From Cryptomeria japonica (lineage: Eukaryota > Streptophyta > Pinopsida > Cupressales > Cupressaceae), in NCBI RefSeq assembly GCF_030272615.1, contig NC_081411.1, forward strand, positions 208,784,244 through 208,848,243: DNA of 64,000 nucleotides. The letters run 5' to 3'. Each line of letters starts with the position of its first letter. The first letter of the stretch is position 1. Shown here piece after piece: positions 39,483 through 51,866 of this stretch. The translations under genes were made by a program, and so were the position numbers. The notes below the pieces were generated by a model. It saw only the letters and a program-made list of their open reading frames with translations. It did not search any database and was not told the DNA's origin.

Positions 39483-40671
39483 TGTTGGTATTTACTAAGT
39501 TGTCATTAGTTTTATGCCCAAAGTCATTCTATATACTCTAGTCGATTAATACCATCGAAATGTCCAGTCGGTAATTACTAAGGTGTCAGTTACAGAAGAA
39601 AGGCTAATCACCGAGATGAGACATACCGAGTTGTCTATCGAGTAAAGTTCTTATGCCTACCGAGCAAAAAAGAAGGTATACCGAGTTAATCTAAACTGAG
39701 TGAAAACGTGTTACCAAATTCAATGAACCTGGACACACATGTGAAACATGTTACAAGATTCGAGAACATGGAACCGTTATTACATAGGTAATTGCATTTA
39801 AAGATTTTGTATGATTTTGAGGAAGTTTATCTAATGAAATAATTTCTATGTTTATTCATTCGATAAAAAATGTTCGTATGATCGATGCATGATAAGATCA
39901 CTGTCTCAGAGATTTATATATACAAAATGATTTGAGTATCTAAACAAGAGGGAAAATGATGAGTTAAAAATAAAAATCTTAAGAGAAGATAATAAGTGAT
40001 GATTGAATAGAGATATTTAGAGGTCACCGAGAAGGTTTTTTCAGAGAACAGTTTAAGGGACACAGTATACATAAGTGGTTACCAAGATGATTTATCAATT
40101 ACTGAGGTATGCTATGAGCAAGGTAATTTCATATTGAGCACATAGAGTCTGCTATAACATTTCAGATGTAAAGTTGCAGATATTTTGTAAATATTTTGAT
40201 TGAATTATTTTGAGTTGAGTTAGAAACCTTTAACACGGTAAAAGACTCTAACAAAGTCTATAAATTGTAAAGCCTTTAACTAGGTACAACATTTTTGTAA
40301 AAGAGTTTGTAAAATCTTTTAGCAAGGTAGATCTAAAGATATTTGTGCTCCTAACAGGGTAAGCTATTCGAAATAGCTAAACATGTAGCTCTAACCGAGA
40401 AATCTTGATTATTGCAGTAGTGAAGTTGTGGGTGCCATCCCTGCCGTAGTTTTTCTCTCTAACAAAGAGTTTCTGCGTAACCAAAATCTTTGTGTTATGG
40501 AGTGAAATGTGTATGGATGTTATTTCTATGATTATGTTTTAGCACTATATATTATGAAATCAGCAATATTAAGTTTGTGTTTATCAGTAAAATTATTTTT
40601 GAAGAAAATTTTTGAAGTACTGATTCACCCCTCCCCTCTCAGTACATTAGCTTTCCTTGTCGGACCTAACA
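39483..40671 (+). repeat. 3' LTR of the 8 kb element
   Basis: 1189 bp, TGTTGGTATTTACTAAG to CGGACCTAACA, collinear with the 5' LTR with scattered substitutions and small indels. This allows the age of insertion to be estimated. Confidence 0.92.
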
Positions 40672-42014
40672 GGAAGGAATAATCCTTCTGCACCTTTCTT
40701 TTGCCTCCCAGGAATTCGCAGAATCTTCAGACAGGAGGAGACCTTTACAAAATTTGAAGAATGCCTCCTTGATATCTTCCAAGTCCTTTACTTTTTTGTT
40801 TTCTACCCAAATCGTATCAATTTGTTCTCTACACTGTTTTTGCTTCAACATATTGAAGAAAAACTTGGATCCTTTATCCTCAAATTGCATCCAATGCACC
40901 CGAGCCCTGATTATGGTCTCTTTGGTCTTAGTCTGTTGATGCTTTCTAAGGCTAACCCTAGCCAAGGCTACCTTTTGAGTAATCTCAATACTGCAGGGAT
41001 TGTCTTGGATCTTAGCCTCACACAAGTGGATGTTTTCAGATACTGTTTTCTCTTTCCACCTATAATCCCTTACTTTCTTCTACCCTATGGTTTGAAGCAG
41101 CACCTACCAACTATCAACATTCTGCTTCCATCTGTCCACACAAGAGTTCAATAATCTATTCCTTTTGTTAAACATCCTGACAATCTTGACCGCACTCAAC
41201 ACATCTGAATCTAAAAGAAAGCTGGAGTTCAGAAATAATTTATCCTTAGGAGCTCCTTGGCTCTCAGGGTAGTCTCTGAGCCTAACCTGAGAGATGATAG
41301 GATGGTGGTTTGAAAGAGTGGTCGGAAAAACTGGCACGAGATTGCCATTATTGCCTAGGTCAAAGGAGAAATGGTCTTTATTAACATAGAACCTATCCAG
41401 CCTATAAAAGATCCTATGCTTCCCACTCTGATAGTTGCACCATGTGTACCAAATTTTGGAGTTATCTTTCTTTTTGCAGAACAGAGGGTCAATCAACTAT
41501 TTTTGGCTTTTCAATCTTTACCAGTGAATTTTCTCCATCCCTTTCCATTCCACAGGGATACCTCCACTTTTGTCTTCCTGAGTTTCAACAATATTAAAGT
41601 CACCCCTTACAATTTAGAGAATATTCGATAGTGTAGCGATCCAATCCCATAATGCAATTCTCTCTCTGTAGTCGTTGGAGGCATAAACAGAACAAATTCC
41701 AAATCTAATTCCATTATCCTCTAGGGACACCCAGACCACTTTGTTACACAGTGAGCATCCTTGGTTTACCATGCGCTCTTTCCATTTGGGGTTAATCAAT
41801 ATTCCAACACCTCCTCTACCTTTGTCATGCTTTGAGGAGACCTTGATAGAGTCTTTCCATATAAATTATAGGTTGACTTCCAGGGTAAACTTTACAACCT
41901 TGAGTTCTTGAAGCATAATAAGTCTGCGTTCTTATGTTGGTTGACAAACCTTCTAACGATTTGTTTCTTGTCTGTAGATTTCAGACCCCTAATGTTCCAG
42001 GAGATGCACTTCAT
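40672..42014 (-). pseudogene. LINE ORF2, endonuclease part
   Basis: ORF2 most likely begins at the ATG at 42014 (MKCISWNIRGLKSTDKK), the standard opening of plant LINE AP-type endonucleases. A frameshift near 41915 is needed to reach the LQELK strand holding the catalytic Glu. Then come GGVGILINPKW (about 41780-41820), VYASNDYRERIALW (about 41650-41690), YRLDRFYVN (about 41380-41410), and near 41290-41310 LSNHHPI, where the family has SDH; the Asp is Asn here. The linker to RT (40672-41025) has the usual Trp/Asp region (HWMQFEDKGSKFFFN). Nuclease activity is not expected. Confidence 0.87.
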
Positions 42015-42190
42015 CTTGACTCAGTGTATTGTTTTATTCTTTGGATGCTTTAAACTTGTTAAAGCATCTCGGGAGATCTTTCTTCTCCCCTGTTTTTGGA
42101 TCCCAGAGGTCTACCCCTTCTTCTAGAGATTGCCTTGGGGTTTTCATTATCTATTTTCTATTCTCTTTCTTCTCATGTGTACTCTTCTCC

Positions 42191-43498
42191 CTAGTCCTCC
42201 TCTTTGATTTCAGAAGCCTTCCTATTGTTCCCCTGACTGGGGGTCTCTGAGGTCTCAGAACAAGTCTCCAAAGCCTTCAACCTATTTGGAAGATCTAAAT
42301 TAACAACATCGCTAGATAGTGGATTAGCTTCACCAGCCTTAGGATCAACAAGAATGACCTCAATCACACAGATATCCTCAAGCTCTACAAACATCTTAGG
42401 GGGAATGACAGAGTTTGCATCAGGAGTGGGTTCAGTTTGGGAAGAAAGCTCTGCCTCAGTGATGTATGGAGGATCTTTTGATGGATCCATTTCAAATGAA
42501 ACATCCATGTCTTCCAAACTTCTGTGAGAAGTTTTATTCATCACCCCAGACCGCCTCCCTCCTAAACTCAGCTCACTACTCACACTGTCTCTATCCTTAG
42601 GGTTTAAAACTCCAGGGTTATCACCATTAGAAGCTAGGCTAGAGAATTTCATCTCTGGGGGGACCTCAAGGCCATCATCCTCCATTGGCGATGTTAAATT
42701 GCTATCCAAATTTATCTTATTAGTCACATACATTGAATTACTAGGATAATTTGCCCTAATTTTTCCCAATGCTAATTGTTGAGCATTTTTCCTCTTTCTT
42801 TTCTTAGGATTTTTCCCCACAATCTGAAACTCATCATGCGAATTTTTATTTATCTGTTTTAGAGCATTTGAGATCGTAGAGTGAGGGGTGGGGGCAACTC
42901 TAGACCTACCAGAGTTGAAATTTTTTCCAAGTTCCTGGGGTTTAGAATTTTCTCCATTTAGTATATTATTGATTTTTTACTAATGCCATTGAGGTTTTCC
43001 ATGCTTGGGATGCACATTGTATGAACATGTGGTGGGTTATCGGATTGACTGCGAGATCTATTCGAGCCCTTAAGTTATATTAATAATAGGGCAATTCTTG
43101 CGAATATGCCCCTCTTTCCTGTAGAGAAAGCACACATTCACCCCACCAAGGATTTCAACAGGGCATACAACAACTTCGGATTCGAGATTAATATTAACTG
43201 TTTTGGGGAAATCACAACTAGGGTTAATTGATATCAATACCCTAGCATCCAAATGTGGAATAAGCGAGGATGAATTATCCACCTGAATAGCTTTTCCTAT
43301 CAGTTCCATGATTTGGGGTATGAATATCCACAATAGTGGAGGCACTTCTCGAATTAAAACCCATCTAAGGCATGAGAGTGTAATAATTTCTTCATTGGCC
43401 GCGTCCGGTGACCATTCTAGGGCATAAAATGTGCATTTTTCGACAGACCAATATTGTTTACTAAGCACTTCTTTTCTGCATTTTATGATCTTTAAAGA
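42191..43498 (-). pseudogene. LINE ORF1, 5'-truncated
   Basis: 43070-43498 encodes the second half of a DUF4283-like domain (LRWVLIREVPPLLWI) and a CCHC-like knuckle with the second Cys replaced (CFLYRKEGHIRKNC). After a break the same frame resumes at 42820 with a lysine/arginine-rich start (GKNPKKRKRKN) and an acidic, proline- and serine-rich tail to the stop at 42191. That is the normal ORF1 layout of an RNA-binding N-terminal half followed by a disordered tail. The N-terminal portion is missing at the junction with repeat A. Confidence 0.8.
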
Positions 43499-45228
43499 AG
43501 ATTGACTAGATGTTGACACTATCAATTTTTGAGACAATTTGTCACCTCTATATACCCAAATAGGGCCAATTCAAGCCACCAAGATAAGGTCCAGTCTACT
43601 AAAGATGTCATGAAAGAAGTAGGACACAACTCTCCACTAAAAAGAAGGATAAAAAGTCCCATTTATAGAGGCAAGTTGATGTTGTAAATCCTAACGTAGG
43701 AAATACATTAGCATCGTGATAGGCTAACAATATTCTTGAGATTATGTGGATAAACTTTTATACACTAGGTCACCGTAAGAAAAGGGTTAACAACAACTTT
43801 CAGGGGATGATTTTGTAATTTTAGACAATCTAGGGACACTAGTGCACACATGGGACACTAGTAGAGATCCACACTAGAATACTAGGCTAGTGTCACAATT
43901 CAGTATAAGAGTCTAGGTTTATTGTCAATCTCTAGGTTTGGCACTAGAGTCCTCATAGGTAATGATGAACATTCTGTTCAAGCATTGTTGTCATGAGAAA
44001 TAAGAATTTTTTAGCCAGGGGTCAATAACCAAGATACTGCAAATATAAAGGAAATACCTCTAAAGGTATATGATGGTACAAGAGTTTGAAGATTGATAAA
44101 AATTGACTTAGGAGAAGAAATTGACAATGAATCTCCTAAGTGATAGACATCTATAAAATATGAAAGGTGAATATCATAAGGTTTTTAGTAACCACAATAA
44201 TACTCCCAACTCTTGACATTAATGAAGGAATGAAAGGATACGCAAATACAATACATTTTGGAATTTGTGACACTCTACATCAATCTAAAAGAGGGTTTGA
44301 ATTGAGCAAATTTTTTTACTTTGCTATTTAAAATGTCATTAGTACACATGATGAATGTAAAGTGGATCGACAAGACCATCCAAGATGACAAAAAATTATA
44401 TTATATTTATTTTCACCCCAAAAATAGGTTCTTAAATTTATTTATTATACAAAAGCATCTTGATCGATTTAGAAAAAAATATTCTTGGCTCAAATACCAA
44501 GACATAAAAATAAATACATGAGAAACTACATATTCCATTCAATTAAATACCCTCTATGAGAGATATATAATAAATAAAATTATAATTTAAACTAAAAGAG
44601 GACTTAAAGGTTCTTTGAATATAAACCTACATTTCATTAAATCAATTGAGGAGAGTAAATAATACACAAGAAAGAATCTTCTTAACATCCCAACCCACTA
44701 TCCTCCAAACCTGAATGATGGTATCTATGATACCTAGCACACGGAATAAAAGCATCCACTCCATTCATGCTAGGAAATAATGACAAGACAAAAAAAATTG
44801 TCCTCTTCCCTTTCTAAAAATAACAATCACTAATTACAGTATGTCTAGTTATCAAAAAATAGTAAATGAAGATGTATGGGTACATCAGGAATAATGTCCT
44901 TTGTGATGATTTGTTTAAATAAGAATTAATATAAAATTAATGAAGGATATTTTAAATATATTAAAGGAGGAATCACAAAATGGGCTTTGGAGGATATCAT
45001 CTTAGCAGTTTCATAATTTTTTTGTGGTTCAATCACAAGTAAGACTATGGACCTTTTAATTGGAAAATGGAGGATAGTGGTGGAATATTGGAAAGGCAAT
45101 TATCAATATTAGAATACAATATTGTCCCTCTCTTGGCATGGGATTTTGGATTCCCAAGAGTTGCATTAGAATGTGGTTTTGATTTAAGTTGAGTTTTGCT
45201 TCATTTTTTGCAATCACTTTTTTATTTT
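43499..45228. repeat. Repeat A, left flank of copia copy 2
   Basis: Matches about 1687-3405 of the longest copy, ending in the TTTTTTATTTT target sequence of the copia element. It starts abruptly at the truncated 5' end of the LINE. Confidence 0.85.
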
Positions 45229-45689
45229 TGTGAGATTTTGCCAAGATCAAGAGGCAATGGAAAGCACAAATAAGAGAGAAAAAAATAGATGATATAAATA
45301 AACTTTATTCTATCAATAAAATACTGATCAACTGGATCATCAATCGTTACATATAATGAATATGAGCCTGCTTATATAGGCAAGGCTATATGGATATGTG
45401 AGCACAAAAACATGACATGTGGCTCAATAAGAAACAAGGGTAGGTAGGAAATAGGTGTGGGTAGGTAAGAGAAACAATATAATAGTCCACATAAGGTGGA
45501 TCACCCACTGAATGTGGAGTGTGACAACAAGATCAATACCATAAAAGGTGGAAATTCTCCTACACACACTATCCTAATGTGGCACAAACACCCAAGTGTC
45601 TCATACCCAAACTACTATGAAATGCATTTCCTAAGTAAGCTTAAGTAAGGTGTAATGATAGCCAAGATGAATAATTATTTAGACCAACA
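45229..45689 (-). repeat. 3' LTR of copia copy 2
   Basis: 461 bp, TGTGAGATTTTGCC to TTAGACCAACA on the + strand, followed by the C-run that is the complement of the polypurine tract. Confidence 0.92.
45371..45378 (-). promoter_or_regulatory. TATA box in LTR of copia copy 2
   Basis: Complement of CTTATATA within GCTTATATAGGC. A candidate AATAAA signal lies downstream on the same strand (complement of TTTATT at 45304-45309), consistent with promoter then polyadenylation signal in an LTR. Confidence 0.5.
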
Positions 45690-46131
45690 CCCCCCCATAA
45701 GTGCAACTTAGGGGAATGCACTTAAGTCTACAATACAACTAAGCAATGCAAGATGGGTGCCGGATACTAGGCCATGTTAGGTACCCATGTACAAATGAAA
45801 ATTCATGCAAACCAATGCAATAAAATCTCTCACAAAGCAGGGAAAGAGAGAAAACCCAAAGGGAAAAAACCCTCCCCCAAAAGAGAGGTGAAAACTAGAT
45901 GCAAACAACTGTCATAGAATTATGTGAAGGACAAAACCCCATGTGGGGAAAAATTCCCCCCCATATGAGAGAAGAAGAAGAGAGACTAGGAAGCCCCCCC
46001 TCAATGTGGAATCTGCACCAATGATAGAAGGTCGAAGATGAATGAAGAAAATTCTCCATGAACATCGAACCACATTCCTCCCCTTAGGAAGAAACAAAAA
46101 CAAAGGCGGATCCAAAAAATCTCCCCAACCA

Positions 46132-48129
46132 TTAAGGGAAGATGAAGAAAAAATACTTATGATGAAAGGAATCTCTGAAAAACTGCTCAAGTGTCCCCAT
46201 GTTGATGCTGAAAGGTACCCCCTCCAAAGGTGGTAAACTGTGCCACATTGCTGAAAAAGGCACTTCAATATCTAGTGGAGAATAATGTAGAACAATGTGC
46301 AAAGACTCATTTGTCTCCTCAAAAAATAAAGAGACCTCCTCCAAGTGCTGTACAAAAGTATCCACAATCATGTCAACCTCTAAAGATTGATCATGTAGAG
46401 AATGTACAAGAGGGTTAGAATGATCGCTCACAACAATCAAAGAAGGATCATATTCATCAAAGAAAGATGAATTTCATCAATGGTGTCTCCCAAATATACA
46501 ATGTAGGAGTCCACAAACAAACCCACAATGTCTATCAAGTAGGTATCCCAGTCAACTGAAGCTGGAAGACATGAAATATCCTGCTGCACTAAATCATAAG
46601 AAGGCAAAACTGTCGCACTAGCTGCATCATCAGGTGCAATAGGTGGCGTGATATCAATAGGAGGAGATGATATGCAAGGCTCAAGAACGGGTTCACATGT
46701 GAGAATCCCCAAGTTCAAATGCCCAAAGTTCTCCTCAAAATCTGAATCATCAATATAGGAAGAATCAACCTCATCAATAGGACCAAAATCTGAAAAAGAG
46801 TACAACCGAGATGCATAATCAACTACCCCAGTCACAATGATAGCTCCACTCTCCAAGTCTCTAATGATAATTGAATCAGGTGTAAACTCCACAGTTTTCC
46901 TAGTTGGCCCATGTGTGATTTGATAGATGGAAAGAAGATTATTTGTCAAGTAGGGTACACACAACACATCATTGAAGGAGTTATCCCCAATGGCAATAGA
47001 TCCTTCCCCAAGAACATCCATTTATGTATGATTACCCATCAAAATATGCGGCATGTGGCAAGGCTCAAATGTAGAAAACATAGAATGCGAAGATGCCATA
47101 TGATGAGAAGCCCCTGACTCTAGAAGCCATCTTATTGAATCATGACTTGTAGTAGCACAAAGAGCTTGTCCCTTTCCTTTATCTATCCCAAAAGAGTGAT
47201 CCATTCCTTTATCTTTGGAAGAAGAAGCCGATGTAGACATTCTAGAAGGTAGGTTGATTCTATTATTCTCAAGAAGATTCTTCAACTCATCAATATCCTT
47301 CTTATAACAATGATGTTCATCATGTCCTGACTTCTTGCAATATCCACAAAAAATATTGTCCTTAAAATATTTCCTCTTAGGTGAGAATGGTGAATCAACT
47401 TGTTGTGGAGCAGAAGATTGTGCTCCATCTTGTTATGGTTTTGACTTAGGTTGCTTGTGATTATTACCTTTTCCTTGATTACTTTGATTCCCTTTATTTG
47501 CCACCAAAGCTTGTGACTTTGAAGATTTGAGAATCCCCATCGTGGTGAACTTAGATTGCTCAAGTATAAAAATCTCCATGAATGAATCAAATGAGGGAGA
47601 AGTATATGAGGAACCTTGAGCTAAACTATGTGTGTGAAAGATACAAAGGCTGCATACTCTGAAGGAAGCTTGTCCAACAAGTTATAAACCAATTGAGCAT
47701 CCTTTTTTGTTAATTCCACAATCCTTTAGCTTTTCTCTTAATTTAGTTGCTTTTGTGACATAATCTTGGATTGTATCAAAATCCTTGGGATCCAAAGTTG
47801 TGAGTTCACTATCAATCTTGTAGCCCTTAATCTCATCAACTTGACCATACAATTTCTGAAAAAATATCCCAAGCCTCTTTAATTGTTGTACACTTATCAA
47901 TGTGATAAATGAGGTCATCTGATACATACTTTCTAAGAGTTCCAAGTGCCATAGAATTCTTAGTAAGACATTGAATTTGAGAATTAGGATCATCCTTAGG
48001 ATTAGGCGGTGTTGTAATAGTTTCATTTACATAATGAATGAGTCCTTTTTCCATTAGTTTACTCCATGCATTAGACTTCCATGATGAATAATTATGAGGA
48101 GTTAAAAGTGAAAATTTAGGAGAACCCAT
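46132..48129 (-). pseudogene. gag-protease of copia copy 2
   Basis: The start is the ATG at 48129 (MGSPKFSLLTPHNYSSW). The same gag, knuckle, protease and tail as in the other copy follow, but with several frameshifts (near 47860, 47700, 47300 and 46440). The protease motif is altered to WLLESGASHHMASS at about 47095-47140, with the catalytic Asp replaced by Glu. The stretch 46437-47021 is an uninterrupted 194-codon frame covering the protease C-terminal half and the acidic tail. It keeps NLLSIYQI and FGHLNLGIL. The tail to 46132 matches the other copy closely and has no known domain. Confidence 0.8.
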
Positions 48130-48938
48130 AGGACCAAAAAGAAAAAACACAAGATAGAGAGAGGCACAATCACACAAGACACCCCCCCCCAAATTCTCAA
48201 TCAAGAAACCCCCCCAAAAAGGTGGTTTGGCACTTTATACTTAGTGCGTATACAATGGGCCACTTGCAAAACAAGGCAAAGTGGACTTTTGATTTCAATT
48301 TAAAACTTCTCAAAATGAGATATAAGAGACTTCAATAAATACTGTTAGTGCTCTAAACTGAGATCCATGCAAAATACAAGTAGCAAATATGCTAAGAATG
48401 GCCAAATAATGAATTACAATTTTTACTCAAAATCACTGCAAATAGATGGCAGATTATGGAAGTAGATGAAAAAATATGCACTTAAAAAAAAAATGGCACC
48501 TAAAAAGGAGTCCATATGAGCCCAAATGAAGCCTCCGAAATTGTAAAAATTGGGATTTCATGCTTTTCAAACACCATGTATCCGAAAAATAGAAAACTCT
48601 TGCACCACTGTACAGATCACAAAATTCTTCCCCAAAATAAAAAAATTTGCTCGAAAAAAAGAGTCCAGATGAGTAAGATATCACTATTTCAAAATTTTCT
48701 GGAAAATTATAATTTCTCAAAAATTTCCGTCACAGCTTCAAACTTCAAATGCCTCTAGATTTGGCCTCCGAAGTCCAATTTGGATGAAACAAAAGGAAAA
48801 ACTAACTTTCTTGGACCTCTTCAATCGAATGGTAACCTCACATTTGACCCATCAAGCTCCAATACAAACTTGCAGTACAAAGATCCAAAATGCAAACCCC
48901 AAATTTCTCTCAAGTGGCAAACCAATGGCACTCTAATG

Positions 48939-48950
48939 GCTCTGATACCA
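48939..48950 (-). promoter_or_regulatory. Primer binding site, tRNA-iMet (copy 2)
   Basis: GCTCTGATACCA on the + strand directly precedes the LTR starting at 48951, mirroring 26376-26387. Confidence 0.9.
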
Positions 48951-49408
48951 TGTGATATTTTGCCAAGATCAAGAGGAATGGAAAGCACAAATAAGAGAGA
49001 ACAAAATAGATGATAGAAATAAACTATATTCGATCAAGAAAATACTAATCAACTGGACCATTAATCGTTACATACAATGAATATGAGCCTTCTTATATAG
49101 GCAAGGCTATATGGATATGTGAGCACACAAACATGACATCTGGCTCAATAAGAAACAAGGGTAGGTAGGAAATTGGTGTGGGTAGGTAGGATAAATAGTA
49201 TAATAGTCCACACCAGATGGATCACCCACTGAATGTGGAGTGTAGCAATAAGATCAACACCATAAAAGGTGGAAATTCTCCTACACACACTATCCCAATG
49301 TGGCACAAACACAAGTGTCTCATACCCAAACTACTATGAAATGCATTTCCTAAGTAAGCTTAAGTAAGGTGTAATAATATCCAAGATGAATAATTATTTA
49401 CACCAACA
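48951..49408 (-). repeat. 5' LTR of copia copy 2
   Basis: 458 bp, TGTGATATTTTGCC to TTTACACCAACA. It carries the TATA motif at 49092-49099, and ATTTT follows as the target duplication. Confidence 0.92.
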
Positions 49409-51866
49409 ATTTTATTGATAGAATTTTGATATTCTTTACATTTTGATAACCCTATGGATAAGTTGTCTTAATAGGAAGAGTTTGAGGTTTTCTGGTTGAA
49501 ATGATGAGAAATGAGGTTTGAATAGCTTAAAAATATAACTATGAATCATTTGCAACCACTATCTCACTGGGAAACAATCAATTAGGCCAAAATTCAGTCC
49601 CTTAGGAGAGCTAATAACCATGGTTAATTGTTCACCTTTTTTATATGATATGATTGGATATGAGATAATCCAAGAACTAAGGATAACGATAAAAGAATGA
49701 CATGATTTATAATAAACAAATAAAAAAATATCATAGAGTAAACACATAATTACAAATCTAGAAATGGGACACAAAAGGGACATGTATTTGAAATCTGCAC
49801 CTAAAAATGGCAAAAAGGTGTTTTAAGTACCCTACTTGTGGAGATGCTTCCTGCAACTAACGCTTCAAATTCTAGATCGAGATATTTTATAGATGACACT
49901 CTTTGAAATTAAGCCAAAAGTGTGAGACATGTGTGATAATTTACAAAAACCACGAGTTATTTCTTGTTCAAAATCTATAACTATAACTTTGAGCCATTTC
50001 TTTAAAATTATACAAATTTAGTACGTCGGATCTATAACTTGCATAGAAAAAGGGGAAAAATGTTATGTTGTATAGAGGCTTGATTAAGTAAAACCTCGAG
50101 TAGTATTTACCTTCCCTATAACTATGATATGATGTGAGATAGCTTACCCGTAGTAGAGAAGAGGTTTAAAATCTTAAAGGAAATGTTGAAATGATAATTG
50201 ATACTTTTTGTATGAACTTATTTCCCTAGAGTATTCACAATACTTGATATTGCTTGATAGGAGTTAATTCATACCTTTATTAATAGAGAAAAAAATAAAC
50301 ATGATCATGATTGCTAAACTTGAATTATTGAATGCTTGAGTTTAGATCTCTCCTCAAGTGCCTTGAATATTCCTAATTAAATGTCTTAATTTGTTGAAAT
50401 TAAGAGATATTGAAATGAGGGGGAGGGAGTTATATTTATGCATAAATTACACCATTTGTGTTAAAATTTTGAAGAAGGTTGACATCGAGGAGCACCTTCT
50501 TTCTCGACATTTTCTTGACTATTAGAGGTTCAAATTTAGGCCAAAAGGCTAGACTAAGGTGCTAAGTGTGATAGTCCAATGAGATTACTGTAGTGGGTAC
50601 CATAGTACTAGATTTTTTATCCAAAACTAACATTAGTGAGCTCAAGATTATGCTATAGTAGTTTATAACCTCTACTATAGGTATGAAATTATGTTAGCAA
50701 CCTTATCCCAGGTAGAGTAGAGGTGGAAAATCCTGAAGAAAATATTGAATTGACAAATGATACCTTTCCTATGAAATTCTCTTCCTTAGGCATTCACAGT
50801 GCTCGGTGTTGCTTGATAGGAATTGATGGCTAACTTCTTTAATAAATAAACACCTAACTTGATCATGATTATTGAACTTGAATTATTGAATATTTGACTT
50901 TATATCTCTCTTCAAGTGCCTTGAATATTACTGATTGAATTTCTCAATTAGAGTGATGATTTGGAATTAGGATATGTTGAAATGAGGCTGAGGGAGTTGT
51001 ATTTATACACAGTTTAAATATTTTATGTTTAAATTTTGAAGAAGGATGGCATCCAGTATCACTCTCTTGGTTTACATTTTCTTGACTATTAGAGGTTCAA
51101 ATATAATCCTGAAAAGGCTAGACTAGGGTGCAAAGTGTCATACTCCAAGATGACTAGGGTGGTAGGTACCATAGTCCTAGAATTTTTAGCCAAAACCAAT
51201 TTAACCCCATGTCCCCATGTCGCTACGTAAGTGCATTATTTGCTTAAATTTAAGGAGTTGGTGTGTCCCCATGCAAATTTGCATTTATAGGAAAGGGATA
51301 AATTGGAATCTATCCCTATTGTAGTGGAGAAGAAGCTGCATAGAAATAAGAAATAAGCTTTGAAAAGGGGCGGGGCTAGAAATAACTAGTAGTTGCTTAT
51401 TAAAAAAATTGATATGTGGCTCCACAAATTTATTTCCCTCCTTTTTATATGTCTCCAATATTTTCTCTTGAATTTATTGTAGAAATTATTATTAATGATT
51501 TCATCTAAATTTTTTTTAAGATATTTGCTTAAAACATAAGCATAAAAAATTAAATATCCAGGGGGCACCAGGTACATAAATTGTTCCTAAAAATATTCAA
51601 TAGTGGCTAGCAGCAAAATAAAAAAATGGCATGGGTTCTTGACCTAAGTGAGGTCAAAATTGTCTTGGCCTTCCAAATTTGGCCATGGACACTAGAAAGC
51701 TATGGTACAATCCGAGTTTAGCATTGGTGTCTAGGTTTAATACTGGTCTCTAGCTTTAGTATTGAAGTTATGATAGTCTATTGTAGTTTAATCATAGTTC
51801 TATTGTCCTATCATGCAAATATATGCTAGTGATAATTAAACAAGACACTACAAATGTAGAGGAAAT
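49409..51866. repeat. Repeat A and extension, right flank of copy 2
   Basis: Collinear with 26849-29315, including the two ~540 bp units (about 50100-51190), a G-rich run (51367-51376, here interrupted by C) and the extension unique to this pair. Similarity to the other copy stops at 51866. Confidence 0.85.

Larger units (their letters stand above)
32684..40671 (+). mobile_element. 7,988 bp LTR element with unknown ORF in place of pol
   Basis: The element is bounded by similar LTRs (32684-33869 and 39483-40671), each starting TGTTG and ending TAACA. The flanks are GGAAA on the left and GGAAG on the right, a 5 bp target duplication with one change. A tRNA-iMet primer site follows the 5' LTR. 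The interior holds a gag remnant with coiled coil and zinc knuckles (33884-35209) and a second decayed frame of unknown function (35811-39162). I find no protease, integrase, RT or RNase H motif. A tract GTCAAAAAGGGGGAATG at 39197-39213 resembles the 3' non-coding region of SIRE/Maximus-like copia elements. It is non-autonomous in its present form. Confidence 0.88.
29765..43498 (-). mobile_element. LINE (L1-type), 5'-truncated and split by an LTR element
   Basis: It reads right to left. A truncated ORF1 (43498-42191) is followed by ORF2 (start at 42014) with endonuclease, RT and C-terminal region. ORF2 runs to 40672, stops at the inserted LTR element, and resumes at 32683. Removing the insertion restores a continuous frame at the junction, with IIPS continuing into KILEED. 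The 3' end is placed at a run of nine T (29765-29773 on the + strand, A on the element strand), a possible poly(A) tail; this end is uncertain. The right end at 43498 falls inside ORF1, typical of 5' truncation, and abuts repeat A. Total LINE sequence is about 5.7 kb. Confidence 0.85.
45229..49408 (-). mobile_element. Non-autonomous gag-protease copia element, copy 2
   Basis: The 4,180 bp include both LTRs (45229-45689 and 48951-49408). The target duplication ATTTT is present on both sides (45224-45228 and 49409-49413). It reads right to left: primer site, leader, gag, knuckle, protease, tail, polypurine tract. It has no RT, RNase H or integrase core. It is the more complete sister of the element at 23136-26848 and shares its exact insertion point within repeat A. 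Confidence 0.93.

Noticed and set aside
40657-42250. Plus-strand frames of 60-165 codons
   Set aside because: They are antisense shadows of the LINE endonuclease and ORF1 regions. They lack domains, while the minus strand carries recognisable motifs.
45912-46268. 118-codon minus-strand frame at the 3' end of copia copy 2
   Set aside because: It is not kept as a frame in the sister copy and overlaps the end of the gag-protease frame. It is probably part of the untranslated 3' region.
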